Origin: an uncultured Lachnospiraceae bacterium
GTDB taxonomy: Bacteria > Bacillota > Clostridia > Lachnospirales > Lachnospiraceae
DNA: 56,552 nucleotides
Direction of reading: 5' to 3'
Assembly (NCBI GenBank): GCA_934402055.1
Contig: CAKRTC010000012.1
Span: forward strand, 1-56,552
Under the pieces are notes generated by a model. It did no database searches, was not told where the DNA came from, and saw nothing but the letters and a program-made list of their open reading frames with translations. The position numbers and the translations under genes were made by a program. Position 1 is the first letter of the stretch, and every line of letters starts with the position of its first letter. Positions 19,544 to 28,900 of the stretch are shown one piece after another.

Positions 19544-20223
19544 TGGATAGATTCAATGAGATTTTTGAGCTCCTGCATACGGACGTACTGCCCGCTGCGG
19601 AGCTCATTGTAAAAGATAATATAGTCTTGCTTGGTACGGCGGCATTTATCATTATAATGCTCTATGTCGGCAGGGAGAGAGGCTTTATAGACAGGATCCT
19701 ATCCCTGGGATCGGTGATAGTAACGCTCGGTGTAGAGATAGAGCTGTTTCCGCACATAATGAATTGGATCAGGGAAAATGAAGTTCTGAGGGAGTTTTGT
19801 CTGAATACTGTTCGCGGGTTTATGAAGATAGATGAGGAGACGGCAAGCTCTCCGCTCTATGACCTGCTCGGTATCAGTACGGTCGTGGATAATGCGGCGG
19901 AGCTTATGGAGACACTTGCGGCAAAGGTGATATTCTTTGTGATCGTTTTCGTAGTCTTAAGATTGCTGTTCAGGGTTTTTGCCGTATTTGCAAAAAGCCT
20001 GAAGAAGATCAGGCTGGTAAACAGTGTCGACAGGATGCTCGGAATGGTGGTCGGAGGAGCGGAAGCTTTTGTGTTCATCTGGATATTCATGCTTGTTATA
20101 TCCGGACTGCCGAATGTGCCGGTATGCAATTTTATGCTTAAGCAGATCATGCACAATGATATACTGCTTGCAATATATAACAATAATCTGCTCTTCGCTT
20201 TCGCGGTGAAGATGCTCAGCTGA
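19543..20223 (+). CDS. CvpA-like membrane protein
   Basis: A 226-residue protein with four likely membrane segments (around 24-42, 49-66, 125-145, 170-190). The third and fourth resemble CvpA/colicin-V-production-type proteins: LRLLFRVFAVFAKSLKKIRL followed by VNSVDRMLGMVVGGAEAFVF is the diagnostic hinge. The start overlaps the TPR stop as TAATG, implying coupled translation with the TPR protein. The two could therefore form one membrane-bound unit at the end of the dnaX operon. The biochemical role of the family is poorly defined. Confidence 0.7.
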   Translation: MDRFNEIFELLHTDVLPAAELIVKDNIVLLGTAAFIIIMLYVGRERGFIDRILSLGSVIVTLGVEIELFPHIMNWIRENEVLREFCLNTVRGFMKIDEETASSPLYDLLGISTVVDNAAELMETLAAKVIFFVIVFVVLRLLFRVFAVFAKSLKKIRLVNSVDRMLGMVVGGAEAFVFIWIFMLVISGLPNVPVCNFMLKQIMHNDILLAIYNNNLLFAFAVKMLS

Positions 20224-20228
20224 AAAAG

Positions 20229-20291
20229 GCGGTGCCGTAAGGTGCAATGTTATTTAGTTAAGATGACATTGTCCGGGAGGCACCGCTTTTT
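20229..20291 (+). terminator. Terminator of the dnaX-recR-TPR-cvpA operon
   Basis: GCGGTGCC (20229-20236) pairs with GGCACCGC (20279-20286), with an inner CAATGT/ACATTG stem, followed by TTTTT. Confidence 0.9.
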
Positions 20292-20330
20292 AAATTTCAG
20301 AGGAAACTGCGTTCGATAATTTTAAGAAAA

Positions 20331-20360
20331 CTTCGAGGGGTACACACGCACGAAGGAGAT
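20331..20360. repeat. Truncated third copy of the interspersed repeat
   Basis: CTTCGAGGGGTACACAC followed by GCACGAAGGAGA matches the start of the copy at 50608 (CTCCGCGGGATGCGCACTC, GCACGAAGGCGA) with a 1-2 base gap. It lies in the 486-bp gene-free stretch 20224-20709, which otherwise contains the Rex boxes and the adhE leader. Confidence 0.4.
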
Positions 20361-20434
20361 AAATATTTACGTGTATATTCAAAAAACTTATAGATGAGAT
20401 AAGAAAAAACATAGTCATTTATGGGAGGAAATAA

Positions 20435-20452
20435 TTGACAAAACTTTAACAA
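20435..20452. promoter_or_regulatory. Rex (redox repressor) box 1 upstream of adhE
   Basis: TTGACAAAACTTTAACAA fits TTGTTAANNNNTTAACAA with two mismatches, both in the left half. Rex senses the NADH/NAD+ ratio and classically represses adhE in Clostridia. It lies 258 bp before the adhE start. Confidence 0.65.
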
Positions 20453-20477
20453 AGGACTATAACGGTAAATGTAAACA

Positions 20478-20495
20478 TTGATAAAGTTTTAACAA
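20478..20495. promoter_or_regulatory. Rex box 2 upstream of adhE
   Basis: TTGATAAAGTTTTAACAA fits TTGTTAANNNNTTAACAA with a single mismatch. Its centre is 43 bp from that of box 1, about four helical turns, so two Rex dimers would sit on the same face of the DNA. Confidence 0.75.
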
Positions 20496-20709
20496 TGGCT
20501 AAGAACCTAGTGAATATGTGCACAAAACACTGATAAAAGTTTGAGAAAATTTTGTCATATATGTTAAAAAAATAATCATTATGTTACTTTTCTAACTATT
20601 ATTTACTTTTTGAATATGTTCTGATATCTTGAGCATACAACAAATGAAAACCTCATCAGATGAATAATACATCGATGATTAATTCACTTTCTTTTCAGGG
20701 GGAGTTACT

Positions 20710-23481
20710 ATGGCAAACGAGTTGATTATTAATTCTGTGGAATCCTTGAAAGAGGCTCTGCCTTTAATAAGAGCTGACCAGCGCGAGTACGCTACATTCA
20801 CACAGGAGCAGGTTGATAATATCTGCGAGAAGGCAGCAATGGCAGTTTCTAAGATGCGCATTCCGCTTGCCAAGATGGCATGTGAGGAGACAGGCTATGG
20901 CGTATTGGTTGACAAGATCACAAAGAACCAGTATGCGGCTGAGCATGTATGGAACTACATGAGACACAAGAAGACTTGTGGTGTTATCGAAGAGGATACA
21001 GCGTTCGGAACAAAGAAGATCGCTACACCTAAGGGTGTTATTGCTGCAATCACACCTACTACCAACCCGACATCAACAACTATATATAAGCTGCTTATGT
21101 GTCTTAAGACCAGAAACGCAGTTATACTTTCCCCACATCCGCATGCAGTTAAGTGCTCTATCGCAGCTGCAAGGATCATCAGAGACGCAGCTATCGAGGC
21201 AGGTATGCCTGCTAACGTTATCAGCTGGATCTCCGAGCCGTCACTTGAGATCTCACCTGTACTTATGCAGAGCGTAGATCTTATCGTTGCTACCGGCGGA
21301 GCAGGAATGGTTAAGGCTGCTTACTCATCAGGAACACCGGCTCTCGGAGTTGGCCCCGGTAACTGTAACGTAGTTATCGACAGTTCTGCAGACCTTCGCA
21401 TGGCAGTTGAGTCTATCATCCATTCAAAGACATTTGATAACGGAATGATCTGTGCGGCAGAGCAGCACATCACAGTACTTGATGATGTATATGATGAGGT
21501 TAAGGCTCTCCTTAAGGATGCAAGATGCTACTTCCTCAACGACGAAGAGGCAGCAGCTGTAGCAGAAGTATTCTTCAACCCTGTAACACACGGAGTTAAG
21601 CCGGGTGCTGTTGGACAGACAGCTGTAAGACTTGCTCAGATGGCAGGATTTGAAGTTCCTTATGACACCAAGGTTCTTGTTTATGAGACAGACGATACTT
21701 CTCATGACAACCCATGGGCAAACGAGAAGCTTACAACACTTCTTGGTATGTTCCGCGCAAGCAACCTCGACGAGGCATTCGACATCTGTGAGAAGCTCGT
21801 TGAAGAAGGCGGACCGGGACACTCGGCAGCTATGTACATCGATCCTACCAATGAGAAGAGAATCGAGGAGTTCGGTAAGCGTATGAAGGCCGGACGTATC
21901 ATCATCAACATACCGACATCCTTTGCGGGTATCGGAGACCTCTACAACTTTGGCGTTGCACCGTCACTTACGTTGGGACCCGGATCGGCAGGAGGATCAT
22001 CATATATGGGTAATACACAGTGTGAGCAGTTGCTCGATATCAGAGTTATACAGAACCGTAAGGAGAATATGCTTTGGCTTCAGCTTCCTAAGAAGGTTTA
22101 CCACAAGACAGGCTGCACACCTGTAGCTCTTAAGGAGATGAAGGATGTATATAACTTCAAGCGTGCATTCATCGTAACCGATGCTAACCTCTACAGAATC
22201 GGAGCTTGTGACAACATCCTTGCTCAGCTTAAGGATATGGGCATCGAGACAGCAGAGTTCTATGACATCCAGGTAGATCCTAAGATCCAGGATGCTATGA
22301 AGGGACTTCCGCTCATGCATGAGTTCCAGCCTGACGTTATCATCGCAATCGGTGGTGGATCGGCTATCGATACAGCTAAGATCATGTGGATCATGTACGA
22401 GAATCCGGATGAGGACTTCCTTGACATGGCTACTATCTTCCTTGATATCCGTAAGAGAGTTCGTTTCTTCCCACAGATGGGCAAGAAGGCTAAGCTTGTC
22501 TGCATACCTACAACAGCAGGTACAGGATCAGAGTGTACACCGTTCACTATCATCTCTGATAACAACACAGGTATGAAGTGGCCGCTCGTTGGTTATGAGA
22601 TGATGCCTGAGATGGCTATTATCGATGCCGACAATATGATGAAGCTTCCGCCGAGAGCTACACAGGCTTCGGGATATGATGTTCTTACACATGCTGTTGA
22701 GGCATATGTTTCAACATTCGCAACAGAGTATACAGACGGATTCTGTGAGAAGGCTACAAAGATGGTATTTGACTATCTGCCGAGAGCTTACCAGTCAGCA
22801 TTCAAGGATGCTAAGCCGGATCCGGTAGCACGTGAGAAGATGGCAGATGCTTCGGCACTTGCAGGTATCGGATTTGCTAACGCATTCCTCGGTATAAACC
22901 ACTCACTTTCACATAAGCTTGGCGGATGGTTCCACATTCCGCACGGAACAGCTAACGCATTGCTCTTCCCATATGTATGCCGCTTCAACGCACAGAAGCA
23001 TCCTTACCACATGGGAACATTCTCACAGTATAAGTATCCTCAGGCATTTGAGAGATACGTTAAGCTCGGAGAGCTCATCGGTGTTAAGGGCTCAACAGAC
23101 GAGAAGACCTTTGAGAACTGGATCAAGGCAGCTGAGCAGCTTAAGAAGGACGTTGATATCCCTGAGACTATCCTTGACTGGCTCGTTGAGTCCAATGATA
23201 AGGTTAGTGCTGAGGAGTGGGAAGAGAAGTTCCTTGCAGCTGTTGACCAGATGTCAGAGTGGGCATTCCATGATGCTTGTACAGGAGCTAACCCGGTATA
23301 TCCGACAATCGGTGAGCTTAAGGCTTGCTACCTCAGAGCATTCTACGGCAACAAGAAGTTCGTTAAGCTTTACGGCGACGTTCTCGAGGTTGAGGTTAAG
23401 CTTCCTACAGATACTCACGCAGCATATCCGAACGGACTTGCAGCTGATATCGGATTCGATAAGACAGGCGGATTCAACTAA
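20710..23481 (+). CDS. adhE: Bifunctional acetaldehyde-CoA/alcohol dehydrogenase
   Basis: AdhE reduces acetyl-CoA to acetaldehyde and then ethanol, regenerating NAD+ in fermentation. The N-terminal aldehyde dehydrogenase half has catalytic C248 in FDNGMICAAEQH. The C-terminal iron-dependent alcohol dehydrogenase half has the NAD-binding GGGSAIDTAK (from 548) and metal-ligand histidines in GINHSLSHKLGGWFHIPHG (H731, H735, H745). At 923 residues it is slightly longer than the usual 870-890. It starts after a GGGGGAG site, is monocistronic and has two Rex boxes upstream. Codon use is strongly biased, as expected for an abundant enzyme. Confidence 0.95.
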   Translation: MANELIINSVESLKEALPLIRADQREYATFTQEQVDNICEKAAMAVSKMRIPLAKMACEETGYGVLVDKITKNQYAAEHVWNYMRHKKTCGVIEEDTAFGTKKIATPKGVIAAITPTTNPTSTTIYKLLMCLKTRNAVILSPHPHAVKCSIAAARIIRDAAIEAGMPANVISWISEPSLEISPVLMQSVDLIVATGGAGMVKAAYSSGTPALGVGPGNCNVVIDSSADLRMAVESIIHSKTFDNGMICAAEQHITVLDDVYDEVKALLKDARCYFLNDEEAAAVAEVFFNPVTHGVKPGAVGQTAVRLAQMAGFEVPYDTKVLVYETDDTSHDNPWANEKLTTLLGMFRASNLDEAFDICEKLVEEGGPGHSAAMYIDPTNEKRIEEFGKRMKAGRIIINIPTSFAGIGDLYNFGVAPSLTLGPGSAGGSSYMGNTQCEQLLDIRVIQNRKENMLWLQLPKKVYHKTGCTPVALKEMKDVYNFKRAFIVTDANLYRIGACDNILAQLKDMGIETAEFYDIQVDPKIQDAMKGLPLMHEFQPDVIIAIGGGSAIDTAKIMWIMYENPDEDFLDMATIFLDIRKRVRFFPQMGKKAKLVCIPTTAGTGSECTPFTIISDNNTGMKWPLVGYEMMPEMAIIDADNMMKLPPRATQASGYDVLTHAVEAYVSTFATEYTDGFCEKATKMVFDYLPRAYQSAFKDAKPDPVAREKMADASALAGIGFANAFLGINHSLSHKLGGWFHIPHGTANALLFPYVCRFNAQKHPYHMGTFSQYKYPQAFERYVKLGELIGVKGSTDEKTFENWIKAAEQLKKDVDIPETILDWLVESNDKVSAEEWEEKFLAAVDQMSEWAFHDACTGANPVYPTIGELKACYLRAFYGNKKFVKLYGDVLEVEVKLPTDTHAAYPNGLAADIGFDKTGGFN

Positions 23482-23552
23482 TTCACCGTACATAAGGTAT
23501 ATAAAATGTTTACGATCTTTTCCTGAAGAAGAGAATGTAGCATAGACAGCGG

Positions 23553-23583
23553 GACCCCGGAGCTTTTATAAGGCTTCGGGGTC
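23553..23583 (+). terminator. Terminator after adhE
   Basis: GACCCCGGAGC (23553-23563) pairs with GCTTCGGGGTC (23573-23583) with one G-U pair. The following TTGTATATG is only weakly T-rich. Confidence 0.65.
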
Positions 23584-23629
23584 TTGTATATGTATTGATT
23601 AAGTAAAGTTTATGATTTAGAATGACATC

Positions 23630-23647
23630 TGTATCAGTTCAGATACA
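23630..23647. promoter_or_regulatory. Inverted repeat upstream of the MATE gene
   Basis: TGTATC-AGTTCA-GATACA lies in the 302-bp adhE-MATE gap. It could be a repressor operator for the transporter; no regulator gene is adjacent. Apart from the adhE terminator I see nothing else in this gap. Confidence 0.3.
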
Positions 23648-23783
23648 ATAAGGTTTTTGCTATATACGATCCCTTTCGGGAATTTGTGCGATAGATTGTG
23701 AAAACAGAGGCGTCTGTGAACAGTGAATCGCTGTGAAGGAGATTGGTATATTCAACAACAGCTTTAGGGAGAAAAAAGCAGTC

Positions 23784-25160
23784 ATGGCGCAGAAGAGTAC
23801 GCATGAATTGGATATTCTGAACGGACCAATTCTGAAAAAGTATATTTTATTTCTTATACCGCTTGCACTCGGATATATATTGCAGCTTTTATTCAATGCG
23901 GCGGATGTGATCGTAGTAGGACAATTTGCGGGTGCTACGGCACTTGCGGCGGTCGGTTCGACAACCGCACTTGTCAACCTATATCTCAATATCTATACAG
24001 GACTTGCAACAGGTGTTAATATCCTGACGGCAAGAGCATATGCAACGGGCGATAATGAAAGTACTAAGGATATAGTTCATACATCCATGGGACTTTCATT
24101 TGTTGTAGGAGTCATTTTCCTTGTAGTCGGACTGCTTACTGTGCATCCCTTGCTGGTTATGACGGGGACTCCTACCGATATCCTGGATATGGCATCCTTA
24201 TATCTGCGTATATACTGTTTATCTATGCCGGCTTCGGTTGTTTATAACTTCGGTGCTTCAGTGCTCCGCAGTATCGGAGATACCAAGAGGCCTATGTATT
24301 ATCTACTGGGGGCAGGAGTCGTCAACCTTATTATCAATCTCTTTACCGTTATTGTTCTTAACATGGGAGTGGCCGGTGTTGCGATAGGTACAGCAGTATC
24401 GAGTTATGTTTCGGCTATCCTTGTTGTTATAACTTTGATGAGAGAGGAATCGAGCCTTAAGCTGTATCTTAATAAGATGAGGCTTGACGGTAAGGTGGTT
24501 AAAGATATATTGCAGTTCGGAATTCCTGTAGCGGTTCAGAACAGCATGTTTTCTATACCTAATATAATGATCCAGTCGGCCATCAACAGCTTCGGATCGC
24601 TGTATGTCGCCGGCAATTCCGCAGCGCAGAGTCTTGAGGGATTCCAGATCGCATTCCTTACGGCGAACGGTATCGGTGCCGCAACGTTTATAAGTCAGCA
24701 TGTGGGAGCCGGAAAATATAAGAGGGCAGACCGGGTGCTGCGAACCATATTGATATGCTCCACTGTGATCAGTCTCGCCATAGGTGTGATTTTTGTTGTG
24801 CTGAGAGTGCCGCTGCTTGGTCTCTATAACAGAAATATTACGGTAATAGGAATTGCGTCGAGAAGACTGATAATCACGGCTTTAACCGACTTCCTTGATG
24901 CGGCAATGTGCATTATTTCGAATACCATAAGAGGATACGGCAAGTCGGTGCCGCCTATGGTTATAACTCTGATATTTGTATGTGGTTTCCGAATGGTATG
25001 GCTGTTGCTGCTGTTCCCGTTCTTCAAGGTTTTCGAATTTGTTATTATGGCGTGGCCGGTATCCTGGATACTTGCTATACCGGTGCTGTATATATATTAC
25101 AGGAAGATCAGACGGTATTATCCGGATACGGATCGTGAGGAAGCTGCGGCAACTGTCTGA
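23784..25160 (+). CDS. MATE-family cation/drug antiporter
   Basis: A polytopic transporter of about 458 residues with 12 predicted membrane segments. The MATE N-terminal hallmark is present (PLALGYILQLLFNAADVIVV, then GQFAGATALAAVGSTTAL), and the second half repeats the fold (GIPVAVQNSMFSIPNIMIQS, ANGIGAATFISQHVGAG). Family members export drugs or metabolites with Na+ or H+. I use the ATG at 23784 (MAQKSTHELDIL); a GTG at 23733 is in frame but gives an atypical N-terminus. A terminator follows. The substrate cannot be predicted. Confidence 0.88.
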   Translation: MAQKSTHELDILNGPILKKYILFLIPLALGYILQLLFNAADVIVVGQFAGATALAAVGSTTALVNLYLNIYTGLATGVNILTARAYATGDNESTKDIVHTSMGLSFVVGVIFLVVGLLTVHPLLVMTGTPTDILDMASLYLRIYCLSMPASVVYNFGASVLRSIGDTKRPMYYLLGAGVVNLIINLFTVIVLNMGVAGVAIGTAVSSYVSAILVVITLMREESSLKLYLNKMRLDGKVVKDILQFGIPVAVQNSMFSIPNIMIQSAINSFGSLYVAGNSAAQSLEGFQIAFLTANGIGAATFISQHVGAGKYKRADRVLRTILICSTVISLAIGVIFVVLRVPLLGLYNRNITVIGIASRRLIITALTDFLDAAMCIISNTIRGYGKSVPPMVITLIFVCGFRMVWLLLLFPFFKVFEFVIMAWPVSWILAIPVLYIYYRKIRRYYPDTDREEAAATV

Positions 25161-25192
25161 TATGTGCTGATAAATATTGAAAAACAAAGACT

Positions 25193-25250
25193 GTATGACC
25201 TGTTGTTTGGCTTAATGTGAAGCTTAAACTGCAGGTCATACTTTCGTTGT
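25193..25250 (+). terminator. Terminator after the MATE gene
   Basis: A perfect 10-bp stem, GTATGACCTG (25193-25202) with CAGGTCATAC (25232-25241), is followed by TTTCGTTGT. Confidence 0.75.
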
Positions 25251-25333
25251 ATAAGGAAGATGTATGTATTACTATTTCCTAATTTTTTCCTAATTTGAAA
25301 TTTTGTGTGAAACCACCGCTTAAAACAAGAAAT

Positions 25334-25371
25334 AAAAAAAGTCCTAAAATCCTTATTTTAAAGGATTTTAG
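25334..25371 (-). terminator. Terminator of the tRNA-Asn/tRNA-Glu operon
   Basis: On the minus strand, CTAAAATCCTT (25371-25361) pairs with AAGGATTTTAG (25354-25344), and seven T follow after three bases (25340-25334). Confidence 0.85.
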
Positions 25372-25378
25372 AACCTTA

Positions 25379-25450
25379 TGACGCCAACGGGAATTGAACC
25401 CGTGATACCACCGTGAAAGGGTGGTGTCTTAACCTCTTGACCATGGCGCC
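25379..25450 (-). tRNA. tRNA-Glu (anticodon TTC)
   Basis: A full cloverleaf of 72 nt. The acceptor stem is GGCGCCA with TGGCGTC and discriminator A, the anticodon arm is CCACC-CTTTCAC-GGTGG, and the T arm carries GGTTCAATTCC. CCA is not encoded. Confidence 0.95.
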
Positions 25451-25456
25451 TTATGC

Positions 25457-25530
25457 CGCCCCAACCGGGACTTGAACCTGGGACCCCCTGATTAACAGTC
25501 AGATGCTCTAACCAACTGAGCTATTGAGGC
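25457..25530 (-). tRNA. tRNA-Asn (anticodon GTT)
   Basis: 74 nt, with acceptor stem GCCTCAA/TTGGGGC (one T-G pair), discriminator G, anticodon loop CTGTTAA and T arm GGTTCAAGTCC. It lies six bases upstream of tRNA-Glu in the same transcript. Confidence 0.95.
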
Positions 25531-25550
25531 ATAAAATAACAAGCTATTGG

Positions 25551-25579
25551 ATTATATTAAATAAGCCGATAAATGTCAA
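25551..25579 (-). promoter_or_regulatory. Consensus sigma-A promoter of the tRNA operon
   Basis: Read on the minus strand: TTGACA (25579-25574), a 17-bp spacer and TATAAT (25556-25551). Perfect consensus, 21 bp before tRNA-Asn. Confidence 0.9.
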
Positions 25580-25660
25580 GCCGAATAGTTGATGCAATGC
25601 AAAATATTTTTGAAATATCCGGTGTCCGGCTGATGGGCGTATGCCGAAGCGATTACTGAT

Positions 25661-25737
25661 ATTAAAATGTTGAAAAAGTGCTTATAAGCACGGATACATA
25701 AACATTTTAATCAAGTTTTCAACATAAATTTTGTTGA
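25661..25737. promoter_or_regulatory. Nested palindromes upstream of PFOR
   Basis: ATTAAAATGTT (25661-25671) and AACATTTTAAT (25701-25711) are perfect inverted repeats enclosing a perfect 14-bp palindrome, GTGCTTATAAGCAC (25678-25691). A second inverted repeat, TCAACA-7-TGTTGA, is at 25719-25737. These fill part of the 443-bp gap between tRNA-Asn and the PFOR start. They are a likely regulator-binding region; they do not match the Rex consensus. Confidence 0.55.
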
Positions 25738-25973
25738 TATTTTTATAAGAGTATACAAATATCGATATGGTTTGTGTATTTTTTAACAAAATTTATTTTG
25801 GAACACGAATTTTTATATTAAAAACAAAGGAAATCGTGTATACTTGCAAAAGACTGTATAAGGGGTTTTTTGTCATGTCCTTATACACGGGAAGTATCAA
25901 TTTTATTGATTCATTTACAAACGGGATATTTGATTTTCGTGAACAAATGAATTGCAATAACGGAGGTAGATGT

Positions 25974-28900
25974 ATGAACAGTAACTTTAAAAAAGTCACC
26001 GTTGATGGTAATACCGCCGCTGCATTGGCATCATATGCTTTTACAGAGGTAGCTACTATCTATCCTATCACTCCTTCATCAGGTATGGCTGAGGCTCTTG
26101 ATGAGTGGAGCGCTAACGGAAAGAAGAACATCTTCGGTGAGACAGTTGAAGTAAGAGAGATGCAGCACGAGGGTGGTGCAGCCGGTGCTCTTCACGGTGC
26201 TCTTCAGGGTGGAGCATTAGGATCAACCTATACAGCTTCACAGGGACTTATGCTTATGCTCCCGAACATGCACAAGATCGCAGGTGAGCAGCTTCCGGGC
26301 GTATTCCACGTATCGGCACGTGCACTTGCTTCAAACGCACTTTCTATCTACGGTGATCACCAGGACGTTATGAACTGCCGTGCTACAGGCTTCATCATGC
26401 TTGCAGGAAGCTCTGTACAGCAGGCTTATCACATGTCAACGATTTCACACCTTACAGCTATCAAGTCACACCTTCCGGTGCTTCATTTCTTCGATGGTTT
26501 CCGTACCAGCCATGAGTACCAGAAGATCGAGGTATTCGATGACGAGACAATGAAGACTCTTCCTGATTATGATGCAATCAGAAGATTCAGAGATAACGCA
26601 CTTAATTCAGACCATCCGAAGTCAAGAGGATCGGCTGAGGGTCCGGAAGTATTCTTCCAGAACCGTGAGTCTGTAAACAGATTCTATGATGAAGTTCCGG
26701 CTATCGTTGAAGAGTACATGGACAAGATCAATGAGCTTGCAGGTACAGATTACAAGCTGTTCAACTACTACGGAGCAGAGGACGCTGAGTACATGATCGT
26801 TACTATGGGATCATCTGCAGGCGTTATCAGAGAGACTATTGATTACTGGAATGCAAGAGGTAAGAAGTATGGCGTACTTGAAGTACATCTGTACAGACCT
26901 TTCGTAAACGACAAGTTCCTTGCAGCTATTCCGAAGTCAGTTAAGAAGATCGCAGTTCTTGACCGTACAAAGGAGCCGGGTGCACCGGGCGAGCCGCTTT
27001 ACCTTGATGTTCGTAATGCTATCCTCGGAGCTATTCCGGTAGTAGGCGGACGTTACGGTCTTGGTTCAAAGGACTTCACACCTAACGATGCAATGGCTGT
27101 ATTCCTTAACCTTGAGGCTGAGGATACAAGAAATAACTTCACAGTTTCTATCGTGGATGATGTTACACATCTTTCACTTCCGGCAGCTCCTGAGTTCGAC
27201 TCGACACCGGACGGAAACTACTCATGTAAGTTCTGGGGTCTCGGATCTGACGGTACAGTCGGAGCTAACAAGCAGGCTGTTAAGATCATCGGAGACAACA
27301 CAGATTACAATGTACAGGCTTACTTCGCTTATGATGCAAAGAAGTCAGGCGGTGTAACTATTTCTCACCTTAGATTCGGTCCTAACCAGATCAAGGGTTC
27401 ATACCAGATCAAGGCTGCTAACTACATTGCCTGTCATAACCAGGCATATGTTCACAAGTATCCTCTTATCGACGATCTTAAGGAGGGCGGAAGCTTCCTT
27501 CTTAACTGTATCTGGAGCGATGAGGAGCTTGATAAGTATCTTCCGGCAGACCTTAAGAGAAAGATCGCTCAGAAGAAGGCTGTATTCTATACTATCGATG
27601 CATTTGATATCGGTAAGGAGCTCGGCCTCGGATCACGTATCAACATGGTCATGCAGGCAGGATTCTTCAAGATCACAAATATCATTCCGATCGAGACTGC
27701 AGTTAAGGCACTCAGATATCAGATCGAGAAGACATACGGCGCTAAGGGTCAGGATGTCCTTGATATGAACTATGCTGCTGTTGATGCAGGTATCGCAAAG
27801 GTACACAAGGTAGACTATCCTGCATCTTGGGCTGATGCACAGGATGAGCCGGAGAAGGAGTCGGATGCACCTGAGTTCTTCAAGAAGGTTCTCTTCAAGA
27901 TGGCTCGTCAGCAGGGTAACGACGTTCCGGTCAGCGGATTCCTCGGACATGAGGATGGTAGCTGGGAGCAGAACTACACCAAGTATGAGAAGCGTGGTAT
28001 CGCTATCGAGGTTCCGACATGGGATGCTGCTAAGTGTGTAGAGTGTAACCGTTGTGCTGCAGTTTGCTCACATGCCGTAATCAGACCTACTCTTCTTGAT
28101 GCAGATGAGGCTGCCAAGGCTCCTGCAGGTTATGTTCTTAAGCCGGCTAACGGACACGAGGGCATGCAGTATCATATGTCTATCTCAGGCATGGACTGCA
28201 CAGGCTGTGGTGTCTGCCTTAAGGCTTGCCCGACAAAGGCACTTTCAATGGTTAAGCTTCAGGATATCCAGGAGCAGAACGATACTAACTGGGATTACAC
28301 AGTTAATAATGTTAAGGACAAGGAGATCGCTGATCCTAAGACAGTTAAGGAGAGCCAGTTCCTCAGACCTTACTTCGAGTTCTCAGGCGCATGCGCAGGC
28401 TGCGGCGAGACACCTTACCTCAAGATGATCACACAGCTCTACGGAGATCACATGAGAATCGCAAACTCAGCCGGATGTACACATATCTGGGGCGGTTCAC
28501 CGGAGATCCCGTTCTGCACAAACGACAAGGGTCGCGGAGTTGCATGGGCAAGTGGATTGTTCGAGGATACAGCTGAGTACGGATACGGTATGTATCTCGG
28601 AACAGCAGCAGTACGTAAGTTCCTCAAGACATCTCTCGAGGATCTTGCAGGCAAGACAAGTGATGCAGAGCTTAAGGCTGCAATCGAGGAGTGCCTTGCT
28701 AACTGGACAACAGGAAACGGAACACGTCAGCGTACAGATCGCCTTATCGCTGCTCTTGAGGCAACAACAAAGGATGATCAGGTCAATGCACTGTTAGAGC
28801 GTAAGGATTACCTCTACAAGACATCACAGTGGATCGTCGGCGGTGACGGATGGGCTTACGATATCGGATACTCAGGACTTGATCACGTAATCGCTTCAGG

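Noticed and set aside
20555..20575. Third Rex-like site before adhE (TTGTCATATATGTTAAAA)
   Set aside because: Only half of the palindrome fits; too many mismatches compared with the two good boxes.
25767..25973. Upstream extension of the PFOR reading frame
   Set aside because: The extra 69 codons show no PFOR similarity; the ATG at 25974 has GGAGG at ideal spacing and gives the normal N-terminus.
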